Positions 26,898 through 35,124 of a stretch of 64,000 nucleotides of DNA are shown here, in pieces. The stretch is taken from positions 186,001 through 250,000 of the forward strand of contig CANNDF010000006.1 in assembly GCA_947503305.1 (NCBI GenBank). Reading direction: 5' to 3'. Source of the stretch: an uncultured Dokdonia sp. (GTDB lineage Bacteria > Bacteroidota > Bacteroidia > Flavobacteriales > Flavobacteriaceae). The notes under the pieces were generated by a model. That model worked only from the letters and a program-made list of their open reading frames with translations, had not been told where the DNA came from and searched no databases. Position 1 is the first letter of the stretch. Each line of letters begins with the position of its first letter. The position numbers and the translations under genes were made by a program.

Positions 26898-28343
26898 ATG
26901 AGAAAAGGAATCATTTTATGCTTAACACTTTTGATTACTGTAGCAACACTTGCTCAGGAGAAACAATGGACCCTACAAGAGTGTGTGCAGTATGCATTGG
27001 ATAATAACATTAGTATTAAGCAAACACAACTTGATGAAGAAAATGCCATTATAGAAAAAAAGGATGCCATAGGTAATTACCTTCCTTCTTTAAACGGTAA
27101 TGCTTCAAATACATGGAATAGTGGTCTTACTCAAAATATTACAACAGGGGTATTAGAAACGCAAACAACTCGTAACTCGTCGTATAGTATTACTGCAGGA
27201 ATTAGCATATTTAATGGCTTCCGTAATAAACGAGCATTAGATAGAGCAGAGTTGTCTAGAATTGCTGCAGATTATAATATTGCCAAAATAAAAGACGATA
27301 TCTCACTCTCTGTAGCACTTTCATATTTATCTGTATTATTAAATAAAGAAAATCTTAAAACAGTAGTTGCTCAAAATGCAGTTACAAAAGAACAGATTGC
27401 TAGAACACAGGAACTTGTGGATGGGGGTGTTTTACCTCGTGGAGATTTATTAGAAATACAAGCGACAGATGCAAGTGAATTACAACGTATTGTTGCAGCA
27501 GAGAATTTAGTCACAATATCTCTTATAGACTTAGCACAGCTACTAGCGTTTGATGATTATGAAGGTTTTGATGTTCTAGATGCAGAATATAACATCCTTG
27601 GAGAAGAGGTGTTAAATACTACTCCAGAAGTACTTGTGGCAAAAGCCAAAGAAACACGTTACGATCTTAAAATAGCTGAACAAAATCTTGAGATTGCAAA
27701 GAAAGATTTAGAACTAAGTAAGAGTTCGTTATATCCTTCAATAAGTGGTTTCTTTAACTATAATACAAGGGAATCAGGTTTTGGATCCTTTGATCAGATA
27801 TTAGATCCAGATAATCCATCTTCAGATATACCAATAGGTTTTGTAGAGGGGACGAATGCTACAGTACTTACTACGCAACCTAACTTTATAACACAGGAAG
27901 GAAATCCAGCACCATTTTTTGATCAGTTATCACTTAATGATGGAATTTCATATGGATTGCAATTACAAGTACCGATCTTTAATGGATTTTCTACACGTAA
28001 TAATGTAAAACGTAGTGAAGTAAATGTGATGCGTTCTGAGTTTCAAGCAGAACAAACACGTCAGACATTTGAATCTGCCGTATATCAGGCTTATACAGAT
28101 GCAAAGGCAGCAAAGCAAAGTTATGAAGCAGCCGTTGTTGCTTTAAACTCACAAGAACTGGCCTATGAATATGCAAAAGACAGATATGATGTAGGGCTTA
28201 CCAATGCATTTGATTTTAGTCAATCTAAATTGCGTTATGACAATGCTCAAGTTGAATTAACACGATCAAAATACGATTATATTTTCCGTATCAAGGTACT
28301 AGAACTCTATTTTGGAATTCCAGCTACCGAACTTAAATTCTAA
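26898..28343 (+). CDS. TolC family outer-membrane efflux protein
   Basis: 481 residues. Signal peptide MRKGIILCLTLLITVATLAQ, then two structural repeats of the outer-membrane efflux family: the first begins WTLQECVQYALDNN and the second uses LKIAEQNLEIAKKDLELSKS. It forms the trimeric outer-membrane channel of tripartite export pumps. Adaptor genes lie on both sides: adaptor 2 starts 4 bases after this stop, adaptor 1 is 133 bases upstream. Confidence 0.95.
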   Translation: MRKGIILCLTLLITVATLAQEKQWTLQECVQYALDNNISIKQTQLDEENAIIEKKDAIGNYLPSLNGNASNTWNSGLTQNITTGVLETQTTRNSSYSITAGISIFNGFRNKRALDRAELSRIAADYNIAKIKDDISLSVALSYLSVLLNKENLKTVVAQNAVTKEQIARTQELVDGGVLPRGDLLEIQATDASELQRIVAAENLVTISLIDLAQLLAFDDYEGFDVLDAEYNILGEEVLNTTPEVLVAKAKETRYDLKIAEQNLEIAKKDLELSKSSLYPSISGFFNYNTRESGFGSFDQILDPDNPSSDIPIGFVEGTNATVLTTQPNFITQEGNPAPFFDQLSLNDGISYGLQLQVPIFNGFSTRNNVKRSEVNVMRSEFQAEQTRQTFESAVYQAYTDAKAAKQSYEAAVVALNSQELAYEYAKDRYDVGLTNAFDFSQSKLRYDNAQVELTRSKYDYIFRIKVLELYFGIPATELKF

Positions 28344-28346
28344 CCA

Positions 28347-29636
28347 ATGAATAAAAAGACATTAATAATCCTTCTAGTTGTTGCTGTTATTGCAATAGTG
28401 GGCCTAGTTGCTGCAAAGAAATCTGGTGTTTTAGGCAAATCTGGGAATTTTAAACAAGTTGAAGTAGAAAAGATAGAACGTGGAACTATTGTAGAAACCG
28501 TAGCTGCTACTGGAAAAATTCAACCAGAGGTAGAAGTAAAACTTTCTTCAGAAGTTTCGGGTGAGATTATTGAGCTACCTATTAAAGAAGGGCAAGATGT
28601 TAAAAAAGGAGATCTTCTTGTACGTATCAATCCAGATTTAGTTCAAAGTGCATTAAACCAAGCGCAAGCTGGATTGCAAAATTCCAGAGCTGGATTAGCA
28701 CAATCAGAAGCAAGTCTTAAGGTTGCCAAATTGAACTTTGACCGTAACAAACCTTTATATGATAAAGGAGTAATTTCAAAAGCAGACTATGATAGAGCAC
28801 TTTCAGATTATGAAGTTGCTCAAGCAAATCGTCAAAGTGCTTTTTATAATGTACAAAGTGTTGCAGCATCTGTAAAACAAGCTCAAGATAATTTAGGGAG
28901 AACTTCCATATTTGCCCCTAGAGATGGTACCATTTCAAAATTAAGTGTTGAACTAGGAGAACGAGTTGTAGGAACAGCACAACAAGCTGGAACCGAAATA
29001 GTGCGTGTGGCAAACCTTACAAATATGGAAGTTGAGGTAGATGTAAATGAAAATGATATTGTAAAAATTGGAGTAGGAGATTCTACGCTAGTGGAAGTAG
29101 ATGCATATCTTAAAAAAGAGTTCAAAGGAATCGTTACTGAGATTGCAAACTCTGCAGAAGCTACCCTTACAGCAGATCAGGTTACAAACTTTAAAGTAAA
29201 GGTTCGTATTCTAGAAGACTCGTATAGAGATCTATTAGAAGGGAAAAGTGCTACGTATTCTCCTTTTCGTCCAGGAATGACAGCTACAGTAGATGTAATA
29301 ACAAAACGAAGAGAAGATATAGTAAAAGCCCCTATTAGTTCAATAGTTGTAAAGAATGATACTAGTGCGACTAGAAAAGGAAAACCTAAAAAAGATGCAA
29401 AAGGGGATGAGAAAAAATTTGAATGTGTTTTTGTAAAAAATGGAGACGAAGCAAAGTTAAGAGTAGTCACTACAGGAATTCAAGATGATAGTAGTATTGA
29501 AATATTATCAGGCCTAGAAGAAGGAGATGAGATTATTACGGGACCTTATAGTCTTGTAACTAAAGTCCTTAAAACGGGAGATAAGGTAGAGATTCAAAAG
29601 GAGGATGATGGAGATGACGAGGAAACAGATGAATAA
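28347..29636 (+). CDS. Periplasmic adaptor (HlyD/MacA family) 2
   Basis: 429 residues: an N-terminal anchor (residues 5-25), lipoyl halves around VEVKLSSEVSGEIIELPIKEGQ and GRTSIFAPRDGTISKLSV, a coiled-coil hairpin (about 95-180), beta-barrel, and a membrane-proximal domain ending in an acidic tail (EDDGDDEETDE). Between about 330 and 355 lies a Lys-rich loop (KGKPKKDAKGDEKK). A second adaptor in the same cluster, directly after tolC; which permease it serves is not clear. Confidence 0.93.
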   Translation: MNKKTLIILLVVAVIAIVGLVAAKKSGVLGKSGNFKQVEVEKIERGTIVETVAATGKIQPEVEVKLSSEVSGEIIELPIKEGQDVKKGDLLVRINPDLVQSALNQAQAGLQNSRAGLAQSEASLKVAKLNFDRNKPLYDKGVISKADYDRALSDYEVAQANRQSAFYNVQSVAASVKQAQDNLGRTSIFAPRDGTISKLSVELGERVVGTAQQAGTEIVRVANLTNMEVEVDVNENDIVKIGVGDSTLVEVDAYLKKEFKGIVTEIANSAEATLTADQVTNFKVKVRILEDSYRDLLEGKSATYSPFRPGMTATVDVITKRREDIVKAPISSIVVKNDTSATRKGKPKKDAKGDEKKFECVFVKNGDEAKLRVVTTGIQDDSSIEILSGLEEGDEIITGPYSLVTKVLKTGDKVEIQKEDDGDDEETDE

Positions 29637-29638
29637 GT

Positions 29639-30322
29639 ATGTCTAACATATTATGTATTGAGACAGCCACCACAAATTGTTCGGTGGCTTTGTCTATTAA
29701 TGGAGAGGTAGTTGCTATACAAGAAGATAATGCTACAAAGTATTCTCATGCAGAACGATTACATCTATATATTGAAAAGGTTATAGAAGAATCTAATATT
29801 GATAAAACAGCACTTACCGCAATAGCCATAAGTAAAGGCCCAGGCAGTTATACAGGTTTGCGTATAGGAGTGTCAGCAGCTAAGGGACTTTGTTATGCAT
29901 TAGATATCCCGTTGATCTCTATTCCTACACTTACATCATTATCTTATAGCGTCTCAGGTATAGAGGGGGATGATTATATAGTTCCTATGTTAGATGCTAG
30001 GCGAATGGAAGTATATAGTGCTGTATTTAATGCTAGTTATAAACAGATAAGAGCTACAGAAGCTCAGATTTTAGAAAGTGACTCTTTTTTAGAATATTTG
30101 GAAAAAGGGAATGTATATTTTGTAGGGAATGGAGCGTTTAAGTTCTCAGAAATATGTGAACACCCTAATGCATTCTATATAAAAGATATATTACCATCTG
30201 CTTTACAAATGGGCATACTCGCTGAAAGAAAAAATAAAATAGGCGACTTTGAAGATGTCGCCTATTTTGAACCGTACTATTTAAAAGATTTTATTGCAGG
30301 AAAACCTAAGCTTCTTTCTTAA
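29639..30322 (+). CDS. tsaB: tRNA threonylcarbamoyladenosine biosynthesis protein TsaB
   Basis: TsaB forms a complex with TsaD and TsaE to make the t6A modification at position 37 of ANN-decoding tRNAs. 227 residues with an ASKHA fold: start ILCIETATTNCSVAL, KYSHAERLHLYI and the hallmark ISKGPGSYTGLRIGVSAAKG (about 65-85). The other Tsa genes are not in the window. The last 17 bases overlap the convergent mscS gene, and the region around 30237-30268 doubles as a minus-strand terminator hairpin. Confidence 0.96.
   Translation: MSNILCIETATTNCSVALSINGEVVAIQEDNATKYSHAERLHLYIEKVIEESNIDKTALTAIAISKGPGSYTGLRIGVSAAKGLCYALDIPLISIPTLTSLSYSVSGIEGDDYIVPMLDARRMEVYSAVFNASYKQIRATEAQILESDSFLEYLEKGNVYFVGNGAFKFSEICEHPNAFYIKDILPSALQMGILAERKNKIGDFEDVAYFEPYYLKDFIAGKPKLLS
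30228..30268 (-). terminator. Minus-strand terminator embedded in tsaB
   Basis: A 12-bp perfect stem (AAAATAGGCGAC/GTCGCCTATTTT at 30237-30248 and 30257-30268) lies inside tsaB. Read on the minus strand, 38 bases past the mscS stop, it is followed by a T-rich run (TTATTTTTTCTTTC). This is the expected position and form of an mscS terminator. Confidence 0.75.
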
Positions 30323-31124
30323 TTTCTACTGCATGTGGATATGGTATTTCTATACCAGCTTTATCTAATTCTATTTTGCAATTTTCAATAGTTTGGAAAT
30401 ATACATCCCAGTAATCTGCTGGTGTAGCCCAAGGACGTACTTCATAATTTACAGAACTATCTGCAAGTTCTCCCATATTTACCGATGGAGCGGGATCTTT
30501 AAGTACTTTTTCTTGAGATTCCATTGCTCTCATAAGTGCATCTTTTGTAGCCTTAATATCTGCATCATACGATACTCCTATCGTAAGATCTACACGTAAT
30601 AAACCAAGTTCTGTATAGTTTTTTATATTCCCATTTGACAAAGCCCCATTAGGTAAAATAACAAGTTTGTTTCCAGGAGTAGTAATTTTTGTTGTGAATA
30701 TTTGTATTTCTGAGACAACCCCTATTTCTCCTTGAGCTTCTATAAGATCACCTACTTTAAAAGGTTTGAAGAGCATAATCAATACCCCTCCTGCAAAATT
30801 TGATAGTGACCCTTGTAATGCAAGACCTACAGCAAGACCGGCGGCTGCTAATATGGCTGCAAATGACGCAGTATCAATACCTAACTGTCCTAATATAGCG
30901 ATAATTAATAAGACGAGTAAAAGGGTGCGAACAAGATTAGAAAGAAACTTTTCTAGGGTTTCGTCCATGTTATTATTCTTTTGAAGCATCTTTTTAAATA
31001 GCTTCATTATTTTATTGATCACCCATTTACCAATGATCCATATAACAATAGCCATAATAATCTTTAGGCCATATTCTGTGCCCTTTTCTAGAGCAAGGTC
31101 AATCCATTTTTGATAATCTTCCAT
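30306..31124 (-). CDS. MscS family small-conductance mechanosensitive channel
   Basis: Opens under membrane tension to release solutes during osmotic downshock. 272 residues: three N-terminal helices (about 18-40, 62-85 and 90-118), with the pore-lining third helix in the ILAAAGLAVGLALQGSLSNF signature, then the beta domain (FKPFKVGDLIEAQGEIGVV) and the alpha-beta C-terminal vestibule (VRPWATPADYWDVYFQ). Length and domain order are those of E. coli MscS. It converges on tsaB and overlaps it by 17 bases. Confidence 0.96.
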   Translation of the reverse strand: MEDYQKWIDLALEKGTEYGLKIIMAIVIWIIGKWVINKIMKLFKKMLQKNNNMDETLEKFLSNLVRTLLLVLLIIAILGQLGIDTASFAAILAAAGLAVGLALQGSLSNFAGGVLIMLFKPFKVGDLIEAQGEIGVVSEIQIFTTKITTPGNKLVILPNGALSNGNIKNYTELGLLRVDLTIGVSYDADIKATKDALMRAMESQEKVLKDPAPSVNMGELADSSVNYEVRPWATPADYWDVYFQTIENCKIELDKAGIEIPYPHAVEIKKEA

Positions 31125-31155
31125 GTGTATAATGTATAGTTGTTTTTTAGGAAAT

Positions 31156-31163
31156 CAAAATTA
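31156..31163 (-). promoter_or_regulatory. -7 box for mscS
   Basis: Reads TAATTTTG on the minus strand, an exact TAnnTTTG match 32 bases before the mscS start. The rest of the 149-base gap shows nothing else. Confidence 0.6.
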
Positions 31164-31273
31164 CTAAAAAATACATCAGGGATATTGCCGATTTTTTATT
31201 TAGAGATTTAACGATAGTAAATACCTTATGTCGATACTATTGTATCTTATATCTATGCGAAGTGATTTATGTA

Positions 31274-33388
31274 TTATTTGTCTATTAATGTAAGTGCTTC
31301 CTCTACTGTTCTTACAGGGAGTTTACATGCATTATTTACACAAACATAAATAAGTGTTTCTCCTTCTAGATATCGTCCTTCAAAAATTTCCTGATTGGTC
31401 TGAGAAAGACTTGCAGCTATAAGCTTATTTGGCAGATAACGTGTGTTTAATTGAGTAAGAACTTCCTTAGCTTCAGGGCCTACAATGACAAGTTCATAAT
31501 ATGGATTTGTATAATTAAGAAGTAGGTCTAACCAATTACTGCAACTTGAAGGATATTTATCTATTTCTAATTGAATATTATTAAGCATAGCTGCAGCTGT
31601 CTTTGTATACTCCCGATTTAGATAATAATGCGACAATGTAAAGATGTTTTTTGCCATCATAGAATTAGATGCAGGAATCACATTGTCTAAATATTCTGTA
31701 CTACGGCTTACAAGACTAGTATCTTCATTTGATGTAAAGAAAAACATGCTATTGTTCTTATCTTGAAAATGCGTAAACGTGTAGTCAGTTAAGCTTTTTG
31801 CTCTTTCTAACCATACGATATCTGTGGTTACCTCAAAAAGAGCAATAAACGCATCTATAGTACTTGCATAATCTTCTAGATATGCATTGATACTACTTTT
31901 ACCATTCTTATAATTTCTATTGAGTCCACCATCTTTTCGAAGCATTTTTGAAACAATAAGATTTGCGTTTTTAAGAGCAATGTCTAAGAAATTTTGGTCA
32001 TTAAAAACTCGATATGCGTCTATATATCCTTTGGTCATAAGGCTATTCCAGCCTGTTAGTATTTTGTCATCTAGGCGTGGCCGTTCTTTATTGCTTTCGC
32101 GAAAGCGTAATAAACCTTCTTTCCACTTATCTTTCTTAGATTTTAAATCTTTGAGGGATATCTCATTTTCTTTTACAAATGTTGTGTCTGCATCTTGTCT
32201 GATGAGGACATAGTTTTCTTTTTCCCATTTTCCGTAATTATTGATATTGTAATATTCTGAAAAAAGATCAAAATCCGAACCTATTATATTTTCTAACTCT
32301 TCTTTTGTCCATACATAATAGGCACCTTCTTCTAACTCGCCTTCTGGAGTAAGACTATCTGCGTCTAATGCACTATAAAATCCTCCTTCATCTGTAGTCA
32401 TTTCCCTAGATATAAATGCTAGCGTTTGATATACAGTCTCTTTATATAATTCATTTTTTGTTGCGAGATAAGCATCACTATATAAACTTACAAGTTGTGC
32501 ATTGTCATAAAGCATTTTTTCAAAATGCGGAATATGCCATTTGGTATCTGTACTATACCTTGCAAAACCACCTCCTGTATGATCGTTTACACCACCATAA
32601 GCAATCTGTTCTAGTGTTGTATTTACATATTCCAAAAGCTCTTGGTCTTCTTTTTGCATAGCATAGCGTAGTAAGAAGTGATAATTGTTAGGCATCATAA
32701 ACTTGGGAGCTCTATTAGGCCCTCCTTGACGTGTATCCCATGATCGTGACCATGTTGCGAGTGCACTGTTTATAGTTTCTTCTTCAAACCTCGGGGAGTT
32801 AGGATTTGGTTTGACAAGATCCATTGATTTTATACCTGACGTTAGTTTTTCAGCATATTCAACAAGTTTATTAGGGTCTTCCTTATAGATAGTTGCTACT
32901 TGCTCTAATGCATCTGTCCAATCCTCTTTTGGAAAATAAGTACCTCCCCATATTGGTCTCCCATCTGGGAGTGCAATAGCATTGAGTGGCCAGCCTCCTC
33001 GCCCTGTCATAAGTTGTACGGCACTCATATACACATTATCTACGTCAGGACGTTCTTCCCTATCTACTTTTATATTGATAAAATTTGCATTCATAAAATC
33101 TGCAACAATAGAGTCTTCAAAGCTTTCTTTTTCCATAACATGACACCAGTGGCATGAAGAATACCCTATACTTACCAGAATCAGTTTGTTTTCTTTTTTT
33201 GCTTGGGCTAATGTTTCATTACTCCATGGTTTCCAATTTACAGGATTATGTGCATGTTGAAGAAGATAAGGACTTGTCTCATGAATGAGATCGTTTGTAT
33301 AATCATGCATAGCGGTATCGTTCTGACCTTTGCAACTCCATATTAAAAGCGCAATACTTAATACTAAAAATGGGTACCATAGTTTCAT
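31274..33388 (-). CDS. DUF255 thioredoxin-like lipoprotein (YyaL/SSP411 family)
   Basis: 704 residues. A lipoprotein signal ends LLIWSC (Cys19). The first domain (about 30-190) is the DUF255 thioredoxin-like fold with [14 protein letters not shown] and [10 protein letters not shown]. The remainder is an alpha/alpha barrel like N-acylglucosamine 2-epimerases ([34 protein letters not shown]). The biochemical function of the family is not established. Most relatives are cytoplasmic, so a lipidated version is notable. A palindrome copy (32093-32106) codes for F-R-E-S inside it. Confidence 0.92.
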   Translation of the reverse strand: MKLWYPFLVLSIALLIWSCKGQNDTAMHDYTNDLIHETSPYLLQHAHNPVNWKPWSNETLAQAKKENKLILVSIGYSSCHWCHVMEKESFEDSIVADFMNANFINIKVDREERPDVDNVYMSAVQLMTGRGGWPLNAIALPDGRPIWGGTYFPKEDWTDALEQVATIYKEDPNKLVEYAEKLTSGIKSMDLVKPNPNSPRFEEETINSALATWSRSWDTRQGGPNRAPKFMMPNNYHFLLRYAMQKEDQELLEYVNTTLEQIAYGGVNDHTGGGFARYSTDTKWHIPHFEKMLYDNAQLVSLYSDAYLATKNELYKETVYQTLAFISREMTTDEGGFYSALDADSLTPEGELEEGAYYVWTKEELENIIGSDFDLFSEYYNINNYGKWEKENYVLIRQDADTTFVKENEISLKDLKSKKDKWKEGLLRFRESNKERPRLDDKILTGWNSLMTKGYIDAYRVFNDQNFLDIALKNANLIVSKMLRKDGGLNRNYKNGKSSINAYLEDYASTIDAFIALFEVTTDIVWLERAKSLTDYTFTHFQDKNNSMFFFTSNEDTSLVSRSTEYLDNVIPASNSMMAKNIFTLSHYYLNREYTKTAAAMLNNIQLEIDKYPSSCSNWLDLLLNYTNPYYELVIVGPEAKEVLTQLNTRYLPNKLIAASLSQTNQEIFEGRYLEGETLIYVCVNNACKLPVRTVEEALTLIDK
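32093..32106. repeat. Dispersed palindrome, coding copy 8
   Basis: Exact core GCTTTCGCGAAAGC, read in the minus-strand gene as F-R-E-S within [16 protein letters not shown], just before the family's conserved RP.LDDK motif. The reading frame is undisturbed. Confidence 0.92.
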
Positions 33389-33410
33389 AATGGTAAAAAT
33401 ACAAACAAAA

Positions 33411-33441
33411 AAAGTCCTACTCTAGGGTAGGACTTTTTTTA
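33411..33441 (-). terminator. Intrinsic terminator after the dodecin gene
   Basis: Stem GTCCTAC/GTAGGAC (loop TCTAGG) flanked by A-runs and T-runs on both sides, so it can act in either direction. It lies 18 bases past the dodecin stop and only 23 bases before the DUF255 start codon. Confidence 0.9.
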
Positions 33442-33458
33442 TAATAATGTTATGGTCT

Positions 33459-33659
33459 TTATTTTACTTCAAAAGTAAGCCTAAGATTTACACGATACTC
33501 AGTGACTTCATCTCCATTTACTACTGCACTTTGTTCTGCCACATATACAGATCGTATGTTTTTTACAGATTTTGAGGCTTGCTTAACTGCATTTTGAGTA
33601 GCATCTTCCCAACTTTTTGTAGAGCTTGATAATACCTCTATTACTTTCATTACTGCCAT
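33459..33659 (-). CDS. Dodecin family flavin-binding protein
   Basis: 66 residues. Dodecins form hollow dodecamers that store or buffer flavins in the cytoplasm. The sequence fits the family in length and pattern: MAVMKVIEVLSSSTKSWEDA, the helix QNAVKQASKSVKNI, then strands RSVYVAEQSAVVNGDEV and EYRVNLRLTFEV. Transcribed alone, bounded by a terminator downstream and a 105-base gap upstream. Confidence 0.95.
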   Translation of the reverse strand: MAVMKVIEVLSSSTKSWEDATQNAVKQASKSVKNIRSVYVAEQSAVVNGDEVTEYRVNLRLTFEVK

Positions 33660-33764
33660 GATTCTATTTTTTTAAAGGTTAAAATTAATTTGAATCTCTA
33701 AGTTACAAAGAATCAGAAAGAAACTTAAAATATAAGCTTAATATGCGTAATGCTGCATTTTATC

Positions 33765-34667
33765 CTATCCATTGATCGCTTCAACGGCATTTATACGACC
33801 AGGTAGCATTTGTTTAAGCATATTTTCTATTCCATTTTTTAGAGTAAATGTAGATGATGGACATCCGCTACATGCTCCTTGTAATATCACAGAGACATTT
33901 TTTGTTTTTTGATCATAGTTCTTGAATACAATATTACCTCCATCACTTGCGACAGCTGGTTTTACATATTCTTCTATAATATTTACAATCTCTTTTGAGG
34001 TGTCATCCAAGTTTTCAAACGTAGCATCTATTTTATTTTCAACCTGCTGTGGGGTTTGAAGCTGGTCTGCATTTATGATTTCTTTACCGTCTTGTATAAA
34101 ATCTCTTATAAACTCTCGAGTTTCTGTAACAACCTCATCCCAATCTGCCATTTCATACTTTTGAACACTGATATAATTTTCATCTATAAATACTTCTTTT
34201 ACAAATGGAAAATGAAATAATGCTTTTGCTAACGGAGCATAAGCTGTATCATCTATAGTCTTGAACTCAAATGGAGCGGTTACTAATTTTTTGTTTGCGA
34301 CAAACTTTAATGTAGATGGATTAGGCGTACTTTCTGCATATACTGTTACGGGTATTTTTTTTGCAGCGACATCTTCTATAATAACAACTCCATTATCATT
34401 AAGAAAATCTTCTATTTGATTGGAAACCTCATTTTGAATATCTATCCATTCTACAATATTATACTTCTCTATTGCTATAAAATTCTGAGCAATATATACT
34501 GTTTTTACAAAGGGTAAATAAAAGAGTTGTTGAGCTATAGGTGAGTTTGATGCTTCATCAATGTTCTTAAACTCGTAACTATTATGATTAACTAAGAATT
34601 GATTTGCCTGGAATTTTTTTATCGCATCGTTAGATGTACTTTCTATAGTTATGGTATATGTAGCCAT
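33765..34667 (-). CDS. NifU/Nfu family Fe-S protein with two N-terminal Nfu_N domains
   Basis: 300 residues. Nfu proteins carry Fe-S clusters to target enzymes. The C-terminal NifU domain (about 220-300) has the cluster ligands GACSGCPSS (Cys266 and Cys269). Ahead of it are two copies of the Nfu N-terminal domain: residues 1-100 (diverged, with YLPFVKTVYIAQNFIAIEKY) and 105-205 (canonical, with ESTPNPSTLKFVANK and HFPFVKEVFIDENYISVQKY). The doubling is internal, not a frameshift. A -7 box on this strand lies 18 bases upstream. Confidence 0.94.
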   Translation of the reverse strand: MATYTITIESTSNDAIKKFQANQFLVNHNSYEFKNIDEASNSPIAQQLFYLPFVKTVYIAQNFIAIEKYNIVEWIDIQNEVSNQIEDFLNDNGVVIIEDVAAKKIPVTVYAESTPNPSTLKFVANKKLVTAPFEFKTIDDTAYAPLAKALFHFPFVKEVFIDENYISVQKYEMADWDEVVTETREFIRDFIQDGKEIINADQLQTPQQVENKIDATFENLDDTSKEIVNIIEEYVKPAVASDGGNIVFKNYDQKTKNVSVILQGACSGCPSSTFTLKNGIENMLKQMLPGRINAVEAING

Positions 34668-34684
34668 TGCAATTATTTTTTATG

Positions 34685-34692
34685 CAAAGGTA
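34685..34692 (-). promoter_or_regulatory. -7 box for the nfu gene
   Basis: Reads TACCTTTG on the minus strand, an exact TAnnTTTG match 18 bases before the start codon. This implies a very short leader. Confidence 0.6.
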
Positions 34693-34839
34693 CTAAAGAA
34701 TGTGAGCGGATTATAAGTTGGATTGCCAAAAAAGGTATAATGTATTCAATAAAACATAAAAATTATCGTTATGGATTTCACAAGTGTATACTATAAGTAG
34801 TAAATACTTATATTTACCACCTTTGAAAACTACATATGT

Positions 34840-35118
34840 ATGAAGAAAATCCTACTTTTCTTGTCTTTATTGGTATATAATATACATGCTTTCGCTAAAG
34901 CATATATACGATCTTATACGAATATGATAAAAAGTTACTTTTCTACATATAATAGAGTATCCTCCGATATTATTATACCTGTTAAATTGGAGGGCTTTAA
35001 TACAAAAATTTATATATTTGAACATTATGCTATAGGGGTTGTATATCCTGCATTTGCGGGGAGGCTTCAATTTTTAAATTCTCAGTCTAAACAAAAACCT
35101 ATAGCGTTACTAAAATAA
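34840..35118 (+). CDS. Orphan small secreted protein upstream of PorP/SprF
   Basis: 92 residues with a convincing signal peptide (MKKILLFLSLLVYNIHAFAKA) and a mature part of about 71 residues of no family I recognise. It has VSSDIIIPVKLEGFNTKIYIFE and the end QSKQKPIALLK; no cysteine or membrane helix. The signal-peptidase region is coded by a palindrome copy. The next gene starts 6 bases after its stop, so it is probably the first gene of a two-gene unit. It could be a real small partner protein or the remnant of a longer gene. Confidence 0.6.
   Translation: MKKILLFLSLLVYNIHAFAKAYIRSYTNMIKSYFSTYNRVSSDIIIPVKLEGFNTKIYIFEHYAIGVVYPAFAGRLQFLNSQSKQKPIALLK
34888..34901. repeat. Dispersed palindrome, coding copy 9 (one mismatch)
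   Basis: GCTTTCGCTAAAGC differs from the core by one base and has symmetric AT/AT flanks. It is read A-F-A-K-A at the signal-peptide end of the small secreted protein. Confidence 0.75.
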
Positions 35119-35124
35119 CTCCCC

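Noticed and set aside
34599-34796. Plus-strand frame overlapping the start of nfu
   Set aside because: Overlaps the nfu promoter and start, is rich in rare residues for a soluble protein and has no recognisable features.
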